A DNA stretch of 64,000 nt from Izhakiella capsodis (GCF_900115045.1 NZ_FOVC01000012.1:1-64000), one strand, 5' to 3'. Numbered from the stretch's first letter, positions 1 through 9,301 are shown. Numbers and translations are program-made. The notes: generated from the sequence alone by a model not told the origin.

Positions 1-241
1 TAGTCATGGAAAAGAAAACTGCTCTGTATTTCGTTGCTCATGCGTGTTTGAACCTGATAGCGTTTGCGTATGTATGTTTATGTATTCAGTTGTTCAATAC
101 TTCTGTGTTAACCCTGTTTTGTACTGGTTTGCATTGAATTGCGAGTGGGTGCTTCACACTCTACATCCTGAAATGAGTATCAGGACCTTGTTCTGAATGG
201 GTTCAGAACACGAACATGGTAAAGGCGACACTAAACTTTGC

Positions 242-655
242 TTACTTTATGGTAAACCATATTCCGGGCCGACAGAAATAACAGATGTTGACGGGCGTCT
301 CGGTGAGACTCATCAAGTGGTGTACGTGCTTATGTGCCACTTTCGCCAGCGCACTGACCATTGTATCCCGCCAGCGCTCGGCGCCACCGGCGGCGACACC
401 TGGCATGGCGTGATTCAACACTGTGCGGTCGAAATGGCTATTGTGGGCGTAAATCAGCACATCAGGATTTTTGAGCGCCAGTCGAAGTTCCAGAGGAGTT
501 TTGGTTCCCGCTGTAACGTCCCATATCTGTACAGGGTCACTATCAATCGCCCACGCAAAAAGCATAACTTCGGCATGCTCAGCGTAGGCATGTGTACCGT
601 TTTTAATGGGTATTTCAGAGAAGGTTTCTAAATCGAGATAAAGATGTTTAGACAT
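242..655 (-). pseudogene. Fragment of phage DNA polymerase (N-terminal 3'-5' exonuclease part)
   Basis: The reading frame begins MSKHLYLDLETFSEI with a GGAG ribosome site just upstream, which sets the start at 655 rather than the longer frame. The DxE exonuclease motif (LDLET) and the downstream block LIYAHNSHFDRTVLNHAMP match the proofreading domain of family A phage/prophage DNA polymerases. Similarity fades after about residue 112 (ERWRDTMVSALA), the remaining tail looks unrelated, and the protein stops at about 137 residues, whereas intact relatives are several hundred residues long. I read it as a prophage remnant. A recent functional short exonuclease is the alternative, but the polymerase part is absent. 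Confidence 0.7.
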
Positions 656-818
656 GAACAACTCCATAGGGGTTCGTCTACAGTAGCTCCAGTGTTCTAA
701 TGAAAACTTAAATACGTTATATGAATGTACTGCCATGCATTTTTGAGCGTTTTTTGGTAGAAATAATTTATTTTTAGGTGATAAATGTCTGCTCTAAACC
801 TAAGGCAGGAGATATTTT

Positions 819-1253
819 ATGAAGGTAATTAATCAATTACGGCTTCGATTCTGTGATAGTAGTAAAGCAGTTCTTGAATTGGCAAAGAAAGATCATAAAT
901 ATATGGGGTTAGCAAAGGAAATGCTTTCCATCAAAAATGATTGCGTACAAGCTAAGCTTCAAAAGCTTGCACCAGCGTCACGGAAAATAGCTAAGTTGGA
1001 TTATAAAAAATATAAATATGAGCATATTATCGCGCAGCTCGACAGAATTAGTAATAAGGAAGAAAATTTACTATCGACCAATACGGCTATTAACATATTG
1101 AATTATAGAGAAACAATCCCAAGGGCGAAACTAGCAACTACAACGGATAAATTATTAAAATATACAGGAACTATCCCAAGGGCGAAGTTAGCAACAAATA
1201 CCGATATCCATCACAATCACAATACTAACAATATATATGAAGAGCTTCCCTGA
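819..1253 (+). CDS. Unknown AT-rich protein with a duplicated TIPRAKLAT peptide
   Basis: A 144-residue frame preceded by a good ribosome site (AGGCAGGAG) and followed by a strong terminator, so it is probably expressed. It is basic and lysine-rich in its first 70 residues and asparagine/histidine-rich at its end. Near the C-terminus the peptide TIPRAKLAT is repeated, starting at bases 1113 and 1170, a 57-base period (19 codons). I see no signal peptide, membrane segment or recognisable domain. Base composition is clearly more AT-rich than the backbone, and it lies between two phage remnants, so it is probably a horizontally acquired moron-type gene. Function not recognised. Confidence 0.6.
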   Translation: MKVINQLRLRFCDSSKAVLELAKKDHKYMGLAKEMLSIKNDCVQAKLQKLAPASRKIAKLDYKKYKYEHIIAQLDRISNKEENLLSTNTAINILNYRETIPRAKLATTTDKLLKYTGTIPRAKLATNTDIHHNHNTNNIYEELP

Positions 1254-1289
1254 AATTTAATATGCCCATCAATTCTTAAAATATTTATT

Positions 1290-1318
1290 AACACCCTGCG
1301 TTCTGCCGGGTGTTTTTT
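1290..1318 (+). terminator. Intrinsic terminator of the 819-1253 gene
   Basis: Inverted repeat AACACCC (1290-1296) / GGGTGTT (1308-1314) followed by a run of T on the plus strand, 37 bases after the stop codon of the upstream gene. Confidence 0.85.
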
Positions 1319-1448
1319 AAGAGGCTTAAACTGTGGCTGCTTTGTCGAAGGGTACCCTGAGCATTTGATTGAGCGTTTTTCGTCGCTAAATATGCTGACG
1401 GCCGCAACTGTCAGGTATCTTGTCGACGGGATTATCAATCTTCCGGTG

Positions 1449-1653
1449 GCTTCACTCACTCAGGCAGGTATCAGGTAACTGAGCAGCGCAACAGACAGCG
1501 CCGCTGAGAATGTTGCGGCTACGCGTAAAGCGGTGAAGGATGTACTGGCAAATACAGACGGCAACATTGTAATGAAAAAAGGCGGCTCAGATTGGGTAAC
1601 TCTGACGGGTGATAATCTGCCAGAACCTCTGCATAGAGATGTTTTAACGTTAT
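1449..1653 (+). pseudogene. Phage tail-fibre remnant
   Basis: On the plus strand the frame reads SLTQAGIR, a stop (TAA at 1476-1478), then LSSATDSAAENVAATRKAVK. This is the repeat signature of lambdoid/P2-type tail-fibre proteins (usually GIVQLSSATDS...AATPKAVK). The TAA sits where Gln is expected, so a single nonsense change is likely. Nothing recognisable as the remainder of a fibre gene surrounds it, so this is a decayed internal fragment. Confidence 0.75.
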
Positions 1654-2001
1654 CCACCCTACTTTTATGCGGTGTTACCACAATGTCTGCATAGGCAGGG
1701 ATCTGGCGTGATTCTATGCGGCGTAACTGATTCTTGCGCTACAGATACCTACCCTAGCCGCCAGCGCTCAACAGATTAACCTGTAGCCGTTCGGGATTAA
1801 TGGAGATGAGTGCAATTGACACCGTGATGCTGTCTCCGCGCTTTTCAGAGAACTTTATCGCAAATGGTTAGTACGATATCGTACCCTGCATTTACAACCA
1901 AAGGCATGCTTTCGGCCACATGGTCACAGAGCTGACTGGGTGACGTTTTCAACTTAACCATTTTAGTCTGACAGCGCTGTTTTACTGAAATTATCTGTAC
2001 T
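1654..2001. other. Intergenic region, nothing recognised
   Basis: About 350 bases between the tail-fibre remnant and the terminator of the dsbB-like gene. No frame here has a convincing start with a ribosome site or a recognisable protein. It is probably further degraded phage or backbone sequence. Confidence 0.5.
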
Positions 2002-2031
2002 TTAAAAATGGCGATACAGGCATATCGCCAT
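2002..2031 (-). terminator. Intrinsic terminator of the DUF5993/dsbB-like pair
   Basis: On the minus strand a perfect 9-bp stem ATGGCGATA/TATCGCCAT with a 6-base loop is followed by TTTTT. It lies directly after the stop codon of the dsbB-like gene. Confidence 0.85.
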
Positions 2032-2038
2032 AGAGGAG

Positions 2039-2605
2039 CTATAGTTTTAGTAGTTGATAAAAGGTGGGATTATCGGCACATTGCCCACCGCCGCACTCGA
2101 GTATTGTTGATATTAAATTAGCGGTTATTAACAAGATAAAGAGTGTAATCACGACTTTGACAGTCAACGATTTAGTTACCAACGATGACGCAGATTCGTC
2201 TGGAGGTAAAGCCATTACCACGGCAATAGCGACAGTAGTGAAAATGGAAGCTAATAACGCCCACGTATAAAAATGCAAACCCAACATCGCTGAACCGTAT
2301 CCAGAATCCCCGGGCAAAATATGCAAAAAGACTTGGCGCGCAGCGATAATCCCGGTTACCACGCAGCCAATTAATGCAAAACTGTAATGTATATTTTTAA
2401 TTCCCAGGCAGAGATTAAATAAAAAACCAAAGCCAATTAACATCATGCCGACCCGCTGCAACAGACAAAGCGGGCAGGGTAATTCATACAAAGCCAACTG
2501 GTAGTAGAATGCAATTATCAGTATCAAACTGATCACAAAAAGTCCGATTATGTTCAGCCAAATTGCGAGGCGATGGCTGTTACTCATGCTTAGCCCGGAT
2601 TTCAT
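2039..2605 (-). CDS. DsbB/DsbI-family disulfide bond formation membrane protein
   Basis: 188 residues with four predicted membrane segments (about 12-32, 48-68, 73-90, 150-170). The first periplasmic loop carries LPCPLC, the CxxC centre of DsbB that passes electrons from DsbA to quinone, followed by the QR pair typical of quinone-binding DsbB proteins. A second cysteine pair (ECGGGQC) is in the C-terminal tail rather than in the classic second loop, a departure from E. coli DsbB, so this is a DsbB-like paralogue rather than the housekeeping enzyme. The start is set by GAGG eight bases upstream. It is transcribed with the small DUF5993 gene just upstream. Partner thiol oxidase and substrate are not identifiable. 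Confidence 0.85.
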   Translation of the reverse strand: MKSGLSMSNSHRLAIWLNIIGLFVISLILIIAFYYQLALYELPCPLCLLQRVGMMLIGFGFLFNLCLGIKNIHYSFALIGCVVTGIIAARQVFLHILPGDSGYGSAMLGLHFYTWALLASIFTTVAIAVVMALPPDESASSLVTKSLTVKVVITLFILLITANLISTILECGGGQCADNPTFYQLLKL

Positions 2606-2615
2606 GAAGGTATCC

Positions 2616-2774
2616 TCAAAATGACAAAGTTAATATGCTTGATGCGTGGTGTTTGAACCAAAATAAAGTCACAATCAGCAGCCCCAGCCAAAGAAAATAA
2701 CTGTATTTTCTTTTTGAAGCGATTGTACTGAATGCGGCGCACAAGGCGATAAGGAAGGGCAGAAACATGAACAT
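2616..2774 (-). CDS. DUF5993-type small membrane protein
   Basis: 52 residues starting MFMFLPFLIALCAAF, with two hydrophobic segments (about 2-17 and 24-41) and a short histidine-containing tail. The chosen ATG has a GGAG ribosome site seven bases upstream; a longer frame begins 15 codons earlier without a better site. From memory, small proteins of this type (DUF5993) are commonly coded directly upstream of a DsbB-like gene, and here the gap is only 10 bases. That suggests an accessory subunit or stabiliser of the DsbB-like protein. The family name rests on recognition, not a search. Confidence 0.7.
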   Translation of the reverse strand: MFMFLPFLIALCAAFSTIASKRKYSYFLWLGLLIVTLFWFKHHASSILTLSF

Positions 2775-2819
2775 ACGCAGACTCCATTTTTGAAAGAAGA
2801 TGAGAATACACACTTTCAC

Positions 2820-3690
2820 AAGCAGCGACTATAGCTGAGTATCACCTCAAGCTACCAGCATAGGTATATTTCGATAAAATGCGCCTATGATTTTTCACGG
2901 TTTTTCACTGAGGGGGATTAAAAGCATACTTTTCGGGCCTGTTTTTATTCAGTATCTTTGCGTAATGCTACGACGTTTTATACTGTAAATGAACCTATTT
3001 GAAAACGTCGACAGAGATTCTGGCGTGCGGGTAAATCTAAAACTCAATCATTTTCCTTAAATGTTACTTATCATTGGTTATTAGAAAATCTGATGTGATT
3101 TATCATGCAGGATCTGCTGGATAACATGTTGTTTGTAATAAGATATTTTTTACTGATTGCTCTGCTTGTTACCTGAGAAATGCCATGCCGTCGCTAACGC
3201 GATCAGAAATATAAGGTGTTAGCAGATTGTCGGCAAAATTGACGTATCAGGAGACATGGCATTATCCCGCATAATTGTTAAAAGTTTCTGTTTATGAGTG
3301 ATTAATGAGATTCATCCGGTACTTATCGTTGCGTGTAAAGGGTGATCCTGAAGTCAAGGCATCTGTTGGTGCAGGGATACGACGCCATACCTTTCCGTCA
3401 GAAAATGCGGTTGCATCACATTTATCTAATCAGACCGGCGGGTTAAATCCCTGAGCGTCGCCGATCGTCTATCTGAGCTTAAAGGGTAATGGCATTAATT
3501 GTCGGGTGCCAGCATAACGGTATTCGTAAATGCGCGGGTTTGCCTGCTGTCAGCGATACCTTTGCACCCTGCGCTTGTTATGGGGTTATGCCAATAAAAA
3601 ACATTTACTTGCAATTAGATAACACTCTATGGGAACGATTGACGTAAAACATCGGCCACTGTTTTTAGTTCGCTGTTTGAGGATATTGGC
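2820..3690. other. Long intergenic region upstream of dacD, nothing recognised
   Basis: About 870 bases without a supportable gene. A 49-codon open frame starts at ATG 3305, but it has no clear ribosome site and no recognisable product. In E. coli sbcB is the neighbour of dacD on this side; I could not read any sbcB remnant here. Confidence 0.5.
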
Positions 3691-4860
3691 TTGAAAACGC
3701 GTTTATTGATCGGTTGCTCTTTTTTTATTGCGGGTTTTGCTTACGCCCAGTCAGGTGAAAGCTCAATCAGTTTTCCGCTTATCCCTCCCTCGATTGACGC
3801 CGCCTCTTGGGTCTTGATGGATGCGACCACCGGTCAGGTGCTGACTCATGCCAACGAAAATGAGCGCCGAAACCCTGCCAGTCTGACAAAACTGATGACC
3901 GGTTACGTCGTTGACCAGGCGATCGAAAGCCATCAGATTAGCAGTAATGACATTGTGACCGTCAAGAGAGATGCCTGGGCGGCGGGTAATCCTATATTTA
4001 AAGGCTCCTCACTAATGTTTCTCAAGCCGGGGGATAAGCTCAGCGTTCGGAAATTGAGTCGTGGTATGATTATTGACTCAGGTAACGATGCGTGCGTCGC
4101 GCTGGCGGATTATGTCGCGGGCAATCAGAAAAACTTTGTTGTGCTGATGAATCATTACGTCAAAAAGCTCGGGTTAATGAATACGCATTTTGAAACTGTT
4201 CATGGTCTTGATGCACCGGGACAGTTCTCCACCGCGCTGGATATGGCAAAGCTTTCACGTGATATCATTCATGGTAAGCCTGAGTTTTATAAACTCTATA
4301 GTGGAAAACAGCTGACCTGGAACGGTATTACTCAGCAAAATCGTAACGGTTTATTGTGGGATAAAACGCTGCACGTAGACGGATTGAAAACGGGTCATAC
4401 TGCAACTGCTGGCTTCAATCTTATAGCTTCGAGCGTTGACGGTAATCAGCGCCTGATTGCGGTCGTTATGGGGGCTAAAAGTTCGCTCGGACGTGAGGAG
4501 CAGGCGCGTAAGTTGCTGATTTGGGGAGAGAATAACTTCAGTACTCTTCAACTCTTTCACGGTGGTAAAGCCCTTACCCACGAACGAGTATGGTACGGTA
4601 ATCCCCAGCAGGTTAATGCTGGCGTCGACAAAGATATTTATCTTTCGGTGCCAAAAAATGATGTAAAACAGATCACCGCGCGCTACGTTTTTGATAAAAA
4701 GAATCTTGAGGCGCCTATCAAAGCCGATCAGCAGATTGGTACTGTACAGGTTTATGATAAAAACAAAGAGCTTGCCAGTTACCCACTGATGGCATTGCAG
4801 CAGGTTAAAGAGGCCGGTTTATTCACGCGTATTTCTGATTATATTTCACTGAAAATATAA
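3691..4860 (+). CDS. dacD: D-alanyl-D-alanine carboxypeptidase DacD (penicillin-binding protein 6b)
   Basis: Class C low-molecular-weight PBP that trims the terminal D-alanine of peptidoglycan pentapeptides in the periplasm. 389 residues, close to the family length. A signal peptide ends near residue 19 (FAYAQ). All three active-site motifs are present: SLTK (64-67, nucleophile Ser64), SGN (130-132) and KTG (233-235). The C-terminal domain ends in an amphipathic segment (LFTRISDYISLK) typical of membrane-anchored DacA/C/D. The start is TTG with GAGG upstream, which may limit expression. The downstream order dacD-yeeA fits the E. coli locus, but sbmC, which lies between them in E. coli, is absent. 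Confidence 0.92.
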   Translation: MKTRLLIGCSFFIAGFAYAQSGESSISFPLIPPSIDAASWVLMDATTGQVLTHANENERRNPASLTKLMTGYVVDQAIESHQISSNDIVTVKRDAWAAGNPIFKGSSLMFLKPGDKLSVRKLSRGMIIDSGNDACVALADYVAGNQKNFVVLMNHYVKKLGLMNTHFETVHGLDAPGQFSTALDMAKLSRDIIHGKPEFYKLYSGKQLTWNGITQQNRNGLLWDKTLHVDGLKTGHTATAGFNLIASSVDGNQRLIAVVMGAKSSLGREEQARKLLIWGENNFSTLQLFHGGKALTHERVWYGNPQQVNAGVDKDIYLSVPKNDVKQITARYVFDKKNLEAPIKADQQIGTVQVYDKNKELASYPLMALQQVKEAGLFTRISDYISLKI

Positions 4861-5098
4861 GCTCTGCCCTGGCGATCGGGTAGCCCCAGGCCCGCTCCCG
4901 ATCGATCCTGGCAAAAGAAAACATGATTAGAGTGTGTATTAACGGTGAATGATGAGTAATGACTGAATAATTAACATGTTAAATTCATGATCATTATTTT
5001 AAAAGCAGGAGATTTACATAAGAATAATCGCGTATTGTTGTTATGACTTATGAATAGTAGAGTATGCTGGGCGCTGTTTCTGATGACGGAGCTTAGGA

Positions 5099-6157
5099 TT
5101 GCGACCCGACAAGCCCATTTCTGACTTTAAACTCAAGGTATATCGCTATCATCGCGTTGTTCACGGCGTGCGGATTGCGTTGGCCTTTGTCCTTACCCTC
5201 ATGCTGGTTCGCCTGCTGAATATTCCCGAAGGCAGTTGGCCGCTTATCACCGTCGTAGTCGTCATGGGGCCAGTATCCCGCTGGGGTAACGTATTTCCCC
5301 GTGCTTTGCAGCGTATAATTGGAACGATAATTGGCCTCATTTCCGGACTGATTGCTCTCTACCTTGAGTTGTTTTCCTTACCGGTTATGTTGGCTTGGTG
5401 TGCCATTGTGATGTTTACCTGTGGCTTTTTAACCCTGGGTAAGCACCCTTATATGGCCTTGCTTATCGGCATTACGCTGGCTGTGGTCAGCGGCGCGGCT
5501 CCGGGAGATATCGGAAGGGCGCTCTGGCGCGGCGGCGATGTCATTATTGGTTCGGTACTGGCGTTAATTTATACCAGCATCTGGCCGGCACGCGCACACA
5601 TTCAGTGGCGTATCGGGCTTTCTGACATTTTACTGGAAACTGCAAAAATATATCACGCCGGATTCTCACCCTATCTGGTTGAGCGTCCCTATTTAAAAAA
5701 TCCGCTTCAACACCTGATGGCATCAGTTGTTAAAATGCGTTCAATGTTAGTGCCAGCCAGTAAAGAATCGCGCATTCCAAAGTCCGTTTTTGAAGGGATA
5801 CAGACGCTCAATCGTAATATGGTCTGTACCCTTGAATTACAGCTTAACGCCTGGTGGTCCTCCCGCGAAACTCATCTGATGTTGCTCAGTGCCCCGACGC
5901 TGCGCGCGACTCAGCAACAGATCGAAAGTAGTCTGCGGACGCTGTCTCGCAGCCTGCTGGAGGGAGACACCGATAAAACTGTGTTGACCAGTGAAGCGCT
6001 GGCAGCCAGTAGCCGTGAACTTCGTGAGCTGCTGAGTGAACAACAAATTAATAATCATCAACAGGTAGCGGCTTACGGCTATGCCTGGCTTAGTATAGAA
6101 ATGGCCGGACAGCTGGAGCGAATAAACGATCTGGTTAGACTGGCAATGCGTAAGTAA
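5099..6157 (+). CDS. yeeA: YeeA-like FUSC-family inner-membrane protein
   Basis: 352 residues. The N-terminal half (about 18-165) holds five to six hydrophobic segments typical of the FUSC/aromatic-acid-exporter fold; the C-terminal half is a soluble, mostly helical cytoplasmic region. Length and position (between dacD and yeeX) match E. coli yeeA. The chosen start is TTG at 5099 with a GGAG site seven bases upstream; no better downstream ATG exists before the first membrane segment. Transport substrate is unknown. Founding family members export fusaric acid or hydroxybenzoates, but that should not be carried over to this protein. Confidence 0.88.
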   Translation: MRPDKPISDFKLKVYRYHRVVHGVRIALAFVLTLMLVRLLNIPEGSWPLITVVVVMGPVSRWGNVFPRALQRIIGTIIGLISGLIALYLELFSLPVMLAWCAIVMFTCGFLTLGKHPYMALLIGITLAVVSGAAPGDIGRALWRGGDVIIGSVLALIYTSIWPARAHIQWRIGLSDILLETAKIYHAGFSPYLVERPYLKNPLQHLMASVVKMRSMLVPASKESRIPKSVFEGIQTLNRNMVCTLELQLNAWWSSRETHLMLLSAPTLRATQQQIESSLRTLSRSLLEGDTDKTVLTSEALAASSRELRELLSEQQINNHQQVAAYGYAWLSIEMAGQLERINDLVRLAMRK

Positions 6158-6321
6158 ACAACTGAGAAAACCACGCGTATCGGCGCCGACGGTTTCAGGG
6201 TAAAATAGACGCTAATCCGATTATCGATGTCTGAATTGTCCTCAACGAAGTAGGATCTGCTTAGCTGAAGGCGAAACTTAAGCTGCCTGTGCTTACAGGC
6301 TAACAGTAAGAAGGTGTCAAC

Positions 6322-6639
6322 ATGGAAAATGCAAAACAGTCATTTCAGAATGTTCTTGAGTTCGTGCGGCTTTTCCGTCGTAAAAATAAGCTTCAGCGTG
6401 AGATCCTCGATAATGAGAAAAAAATACGCGATAACAAGAAGCGTGTACTGTTACTCGATAACCTGAGTGAATACATTAAACCGGGAATGAGCATTGAGGC
6501 GATCCAGGAAATCATCGCCAGTATGCGCGCTGACTATGAAGAGCGCGTTGATGATCACATAATTAAAAATGCCGATCTGTCCAAAGAGCGAAAAGAGATT
6601 TCGAAAAAGCTGAAGAAGCCCGGCGAGCCGAAAGCCTGA
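6322..6639 (+). CDS. yeeX: YeeX, DUF496 family coiled-coil protein
   Basis: 105 residues, very charged, with long helical stretches rich in Lys/Glu/Asn (about 15-50 and 70-100) predicted to form coiled coil. Sequence and synteny (downstream of yeeA, plus strand) match E. coli YeeX of the UPF0265/DUF496 family. It begins with ATG after an AAGAAGGTG ribosome site and ends in front of a strong hairpin. The molecular role is unknown; small size and charge would fit a nucleic-acid or protein scaffold, which is inference only. Confidence 0.92.
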   Translation: MENAKQSFQNVLEFVRLFRRKNKLQREILDNEKKIRDNKKRVLLLDNLSEYIKPGMSIEAIQEIIASMRADYEERVDDHIIKNADLSKERKEISKKLKKPGEPKA

Positions 6640-6653
6640 AAAGCGCTAAAAAG

Positions 6654-6681
6654 TATAAGGAAGGGCGTGCCCTTCCTTATA
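6654..6681 (+). terminator. Perfect hairpin after yeeX
   Basis: TATAAGGAAGGGC (6654-6666) is followed two bases later by its exact complement. The stem is very strong, but the plus-strand tail (ATGAGC) lacks a T-run. It may act as an RNA 3' end stabiliser or a weak terminator. Confidence 0.6.
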
Positions 6682-6930
6682 ATGAGCAAGTAACGACAAG
6701 TCAGCGTTACATCCCATTCATCCCCATTAGTTATTAATCAGATAGCGCAGTAGTGTGGCGCTTTTTCATTCCATGGCCGGTCTTATTTGTTCCAATTGTG
6801 TACGTTGTGTGCACATTTTGCGTATCTGTTACATAATCACTTTGGCAAAATACCGTTTACGTTAGACTACACGTGGCTTGACACGGTTTTACACTGTCGG
6901 CAAAAGTTATTTTGCAAATAAGGATGTAAA

Positions 6931-7827
6931 ATGCAAGGTTATGATTTAACGCCGGAAAACACGCTTAAGGAGTTAGCCTGCTATAGCTGGACTCAGCCGG
7001 ATCCCGAGGGCAGTCAGGTGACGGAATTAGAAAAAGGTAAAGTGTTGTTTCTGCCACACCTTTCTTTTGATTTATCAGCACGGGAACAGGTTTTGCTGGA
7101 TGTCAGTCGGGTTGACCCTAAGAGAAAAAACATCAGCTACAATCCTCAGATTGGCAGGTTGACTGGTGTTGCTTATCAGGCGGATTGCACGGCGATTGAG
7201 ACGCTGTTGTCGCGCCATTACCAGTCATGTAAAACTCTGGTTACGGCGCTGCTGCCGGAGTATCAGCAGTATTTGCATTCACCGGTAAATACCCTGCGTT
7301 TACATCCGGTGGCTGCATGGCGTAAAAGTAGCTCGTGGCGCAAAGATGACAGCAGGCTGCACGTCGATGCTTTCCCCTCCAGGCCGATGCACGGTGAGCG
7401 TATTTTGCGTATTTTCACAAATATCAACCCGCATGGTGAAGGTCGTGAATGGCGAATAGGTGAAGATTTTCCACAGCTGGCACGGCGCTTTTATCCACAT
7501 CTCGGCGGTTATTCACCCTTATCCAGTTGGTTGCAGCATCTCGCTGGCATAACTAAAAGGCGGCGTACCCATTATGATGCGCTGATGTTACGGATGCACG
7601 ACAAGATGAAAAGCGATGAACACTATCAGCAACAGGGTTTACAGTTGAGTTTCCAGTTTCCACCTGGCAGTAGCTGGATCTGCTTTTCTGATCAAACGCC
7701 TCATGCAGCGATGGCGGGGCAGTTTATGCTGGAACAGACCTGGCAGTTGCCTGTCCAGGGAATGAAACATCCGGAATACTCCCCGCTGAGGGTACTGGAA
7801 TCGTTGGCAGGCAAGGCGTTGTTATGA
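6931..7827 (+). CDS. kdoO: Kdo hydroxylase KdoO-like Fe(II)/2-oxoglutarate dioxygenase
   Basis: 298 residues. The family converts the outer Kdo of lipid A to Ko (D-glycero-D-talo-oct-2-ulosonic acid) in the inner core of LPS. The iron ligands are visible as HxD (LHVDAFPSRP, about 147-149) and a distal histidine (SDQTPHAAMAGQF, about 251). The region GERILRIFTNINP lies between them as in known KdoO proteins. I recognise the whole protein as KdoO, described in Yersinia, Serratia and Burkholderia. It is a single-gene unit convergent with amn; only 13 bases separate their ends. E. coli K-12 has no equivalent here. Confidence 0.82.
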   Translation: MQGYDLTPENTLKELACYSWTQPDPEGSQVTELEKGKVLFLPHLSFDLSAREQVLLDVSRVDPKRKNISYNPQIGRLTGVAYQADCTAIETLLSRHYQSCKTLVTALLPEYQQYLHSPVNTLRLHPVAAWRKSSSWRKDDSRLHVDAFPSRPMHGERILRIFTNINPHGEGREWRIGEDFPQLARRFYPHLGGYSPLSSWLQHLAGITKRRRTHYDALMLRMHDKMKSDEHYQQQGLQLSFQFPPGSSWICFSDQTPHAAMAGQFMLEQTWQLPVQGMKHPEYSPLRVLESLAGKALL

Positions 7828-7840
7828 CCCTTGCCGGAAC

Positions 7841-9301
7841 TCAACGCAGCGGCGGCTCATCAAAGGTACGCAGCTTGCGTGAGTGCAGGCTGTCACCTTC
7901 GGCGCGCAGCAGCTGTATGGCATGTATGCCTATTTGCAGATGCTCAGAAATGGCGCCCTCATAAAAGCGATTGGCTTGTCCCGGCAGTTTAATTTCGCCG
8001 TGCAACGGCTTATCGGATACGCAAAGTAGTGTGCCATAAGGCACGCGGAAGCGATAACCCTGGGCAGCGATGGTTGCACTTTCCATATCCACGGCAATGG
8101 CGCGGCTTTGATTGAAACGAAGCGCTGAAGCGGCATAGCGAAGCTCCCAGTTACGATCGTCGGTCGTGGCTACCGTGCCGGTACGCAGTCGAAGTTTAAC
8201 CTGTTCGCCCGGCATACCACTTACTTGCTTAGTTGCGTCGTACAATGCGCGTTGCACCTCGGCAATGCTGGGGATCGGAATATCTGGCGGTAGCACGCTG
8301 TTAAGTACGTGATCGTCGCGCAGATACGCGTGCGCCAGCACATAATCGCCAATTGACTGGCTTTCACGCAGGCCGCCGCAATGGCCGATCATCAGCCAGA
8401 CATGTGGCCGCAAGACGGCAAGATGATCGCAAATCGTTTTCGCGTTGGAGGGGCCGACGCCGATGTTCACCAGGGTTATACCCTTGCCATTTTTTGCCAT
8501 CAGATGCCACGCCGGCATCTGATGCTTTTTCCACGTCAGGTCAGAAATAGCGGCTTCAGCATCCGGGGTTTGCGGCGTAATCATTACGTCACCAGCGCAG
8601 GAAAGCGACAGCCAGTCAGTGCTGTTTTTTTTAATTTGCTCGCAGGCCCAATGGACAAACTCATCAACGTAGCGGGTGTAGTTGGTGAACAGCACATAAG
8701 ACTGAAAATGTTCCGGTGAAGTACCGGTGTAATGACGCAGGCGGGCGAGGGAGAAGTCGGTACGCAGGGCATCAAAATGAGAAAGCTTCCGCACTTCGCC
8801 CTGATGCAATACTCCATCGGCATTCTCATCACCGATGAGCGACAGCTCGGTAGTCGGGAAATAACGCGTCAGTCCGGCGCTCATACTGCGATCGAGATTG
8901 AGGCTGGAGCCATCTATGACGTAGGGGAAGGGGATTTCCTGCTGTGAAGGCAGCACTTCGATCGCAATCCGATAGTCACTCTCCAGCAGCGTTAACTGCT
9001 CCGCAAGGTAATGGCGCATCAGCGCCGGTCGCGTAACGGTCATCGCATATTGCCCGGGGTGGGTGAAACGAGCGAACGCTCTGGTAAGGCGCTGTTGCTG
9101 CGCGCCACCCTCCCAATGAACACGCAGTTCAGGATAAACGAATAATCCAGCCGCCCGCGCCGCTGCATCAGGAAGTTCACCGCAGGCGATGAACGCCTGA
9201 ATCGCCAGGCGCAATGCGTTCACTGCACTATCATACAACTGTTCAAGCCGATCCAGCGCGGCGTTTACCTTGGGTGACGTAGCGATGTGTGGGCCGGCCA
9301 T
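7841..9301 (-). CDS. amn: AMP nucleosidase
   Basis: Cleaves AMP to adenine and ribose 5-phosphate in purine salvage and adenylate-pool control. 486 residues, close to the 484 of E. coli, and readable as near-identical over long stretches, for example GVGPSNAKTICDHLAVLRP and IGHCGGLRESQ. The C-terminal two-thirds is the nucleoside phosphorylase-like catalytic domain; the first 170 residues form the Amn-specific regulatory domain. I place the start at MAGPHIA (9301), which has GGAG upstream; the longer frame adds six residues without support. Synteny next to the tRNA-Asn cluster is as in E. coli. Confidence 0.96.
   Translation of the reverse strand: MAGPHIATSPKVNAALDRLEQLYDSAVNALRLAIQAFIACGELPDAAARAAGLFVYPELRVHWEGGAQQQRLTRAFARFTHPGQYAMTVTRPALMRHYLAEQLTLLESDYRIAIEVLPSQQEIPFPYVIDGSSLNLDRSMSAGLTRYFPTTELSLIGDENADGVLHQGEVRKLSHFDALRTDFSLARLRHYTGTSPEHFQSYVLFTNYTRYVDEFVHWACEQIKKNSTDWLSLSCAGDVMITPQTPDAEAAISDLTWKKHQMPAWHLMAKNGKGITLVNIGVGPSNAKTICDHLAVLRPHVWLMIGHCGGLRESQSIGDYVLAHAYLRDDHVLNSVLPPDIPIPSIAEVQRALYDATKQVSGMPGEQVKLRLRTGTVATTDDRNWELRYAASALRFNQSRAIAVDMESATIAAQGYRFRVPYGTLLCVSDKPLHGEIKLPGQANRFYEGAISEHLQIGIHAIQLLRAEGDSLHSRKLRTFDEPPLR

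Noticed and set aside
197..631. 144-residue plus-strand frame at the left end
   Set aside because: It is antisense to the recognisable DNA polymerase exonuclease fragment and has no family resemblance.
1217..1681. Two minus-strand frames of 80 and 73 residues
   Set aside because: They run through the terminator at 1290 and antisense to the tail-fibre remnant; no ribosome sites.
8353..8947. Several plus-strand frames within amn
   Set aside because: Shadows of the strongly conserved amn coding strand.
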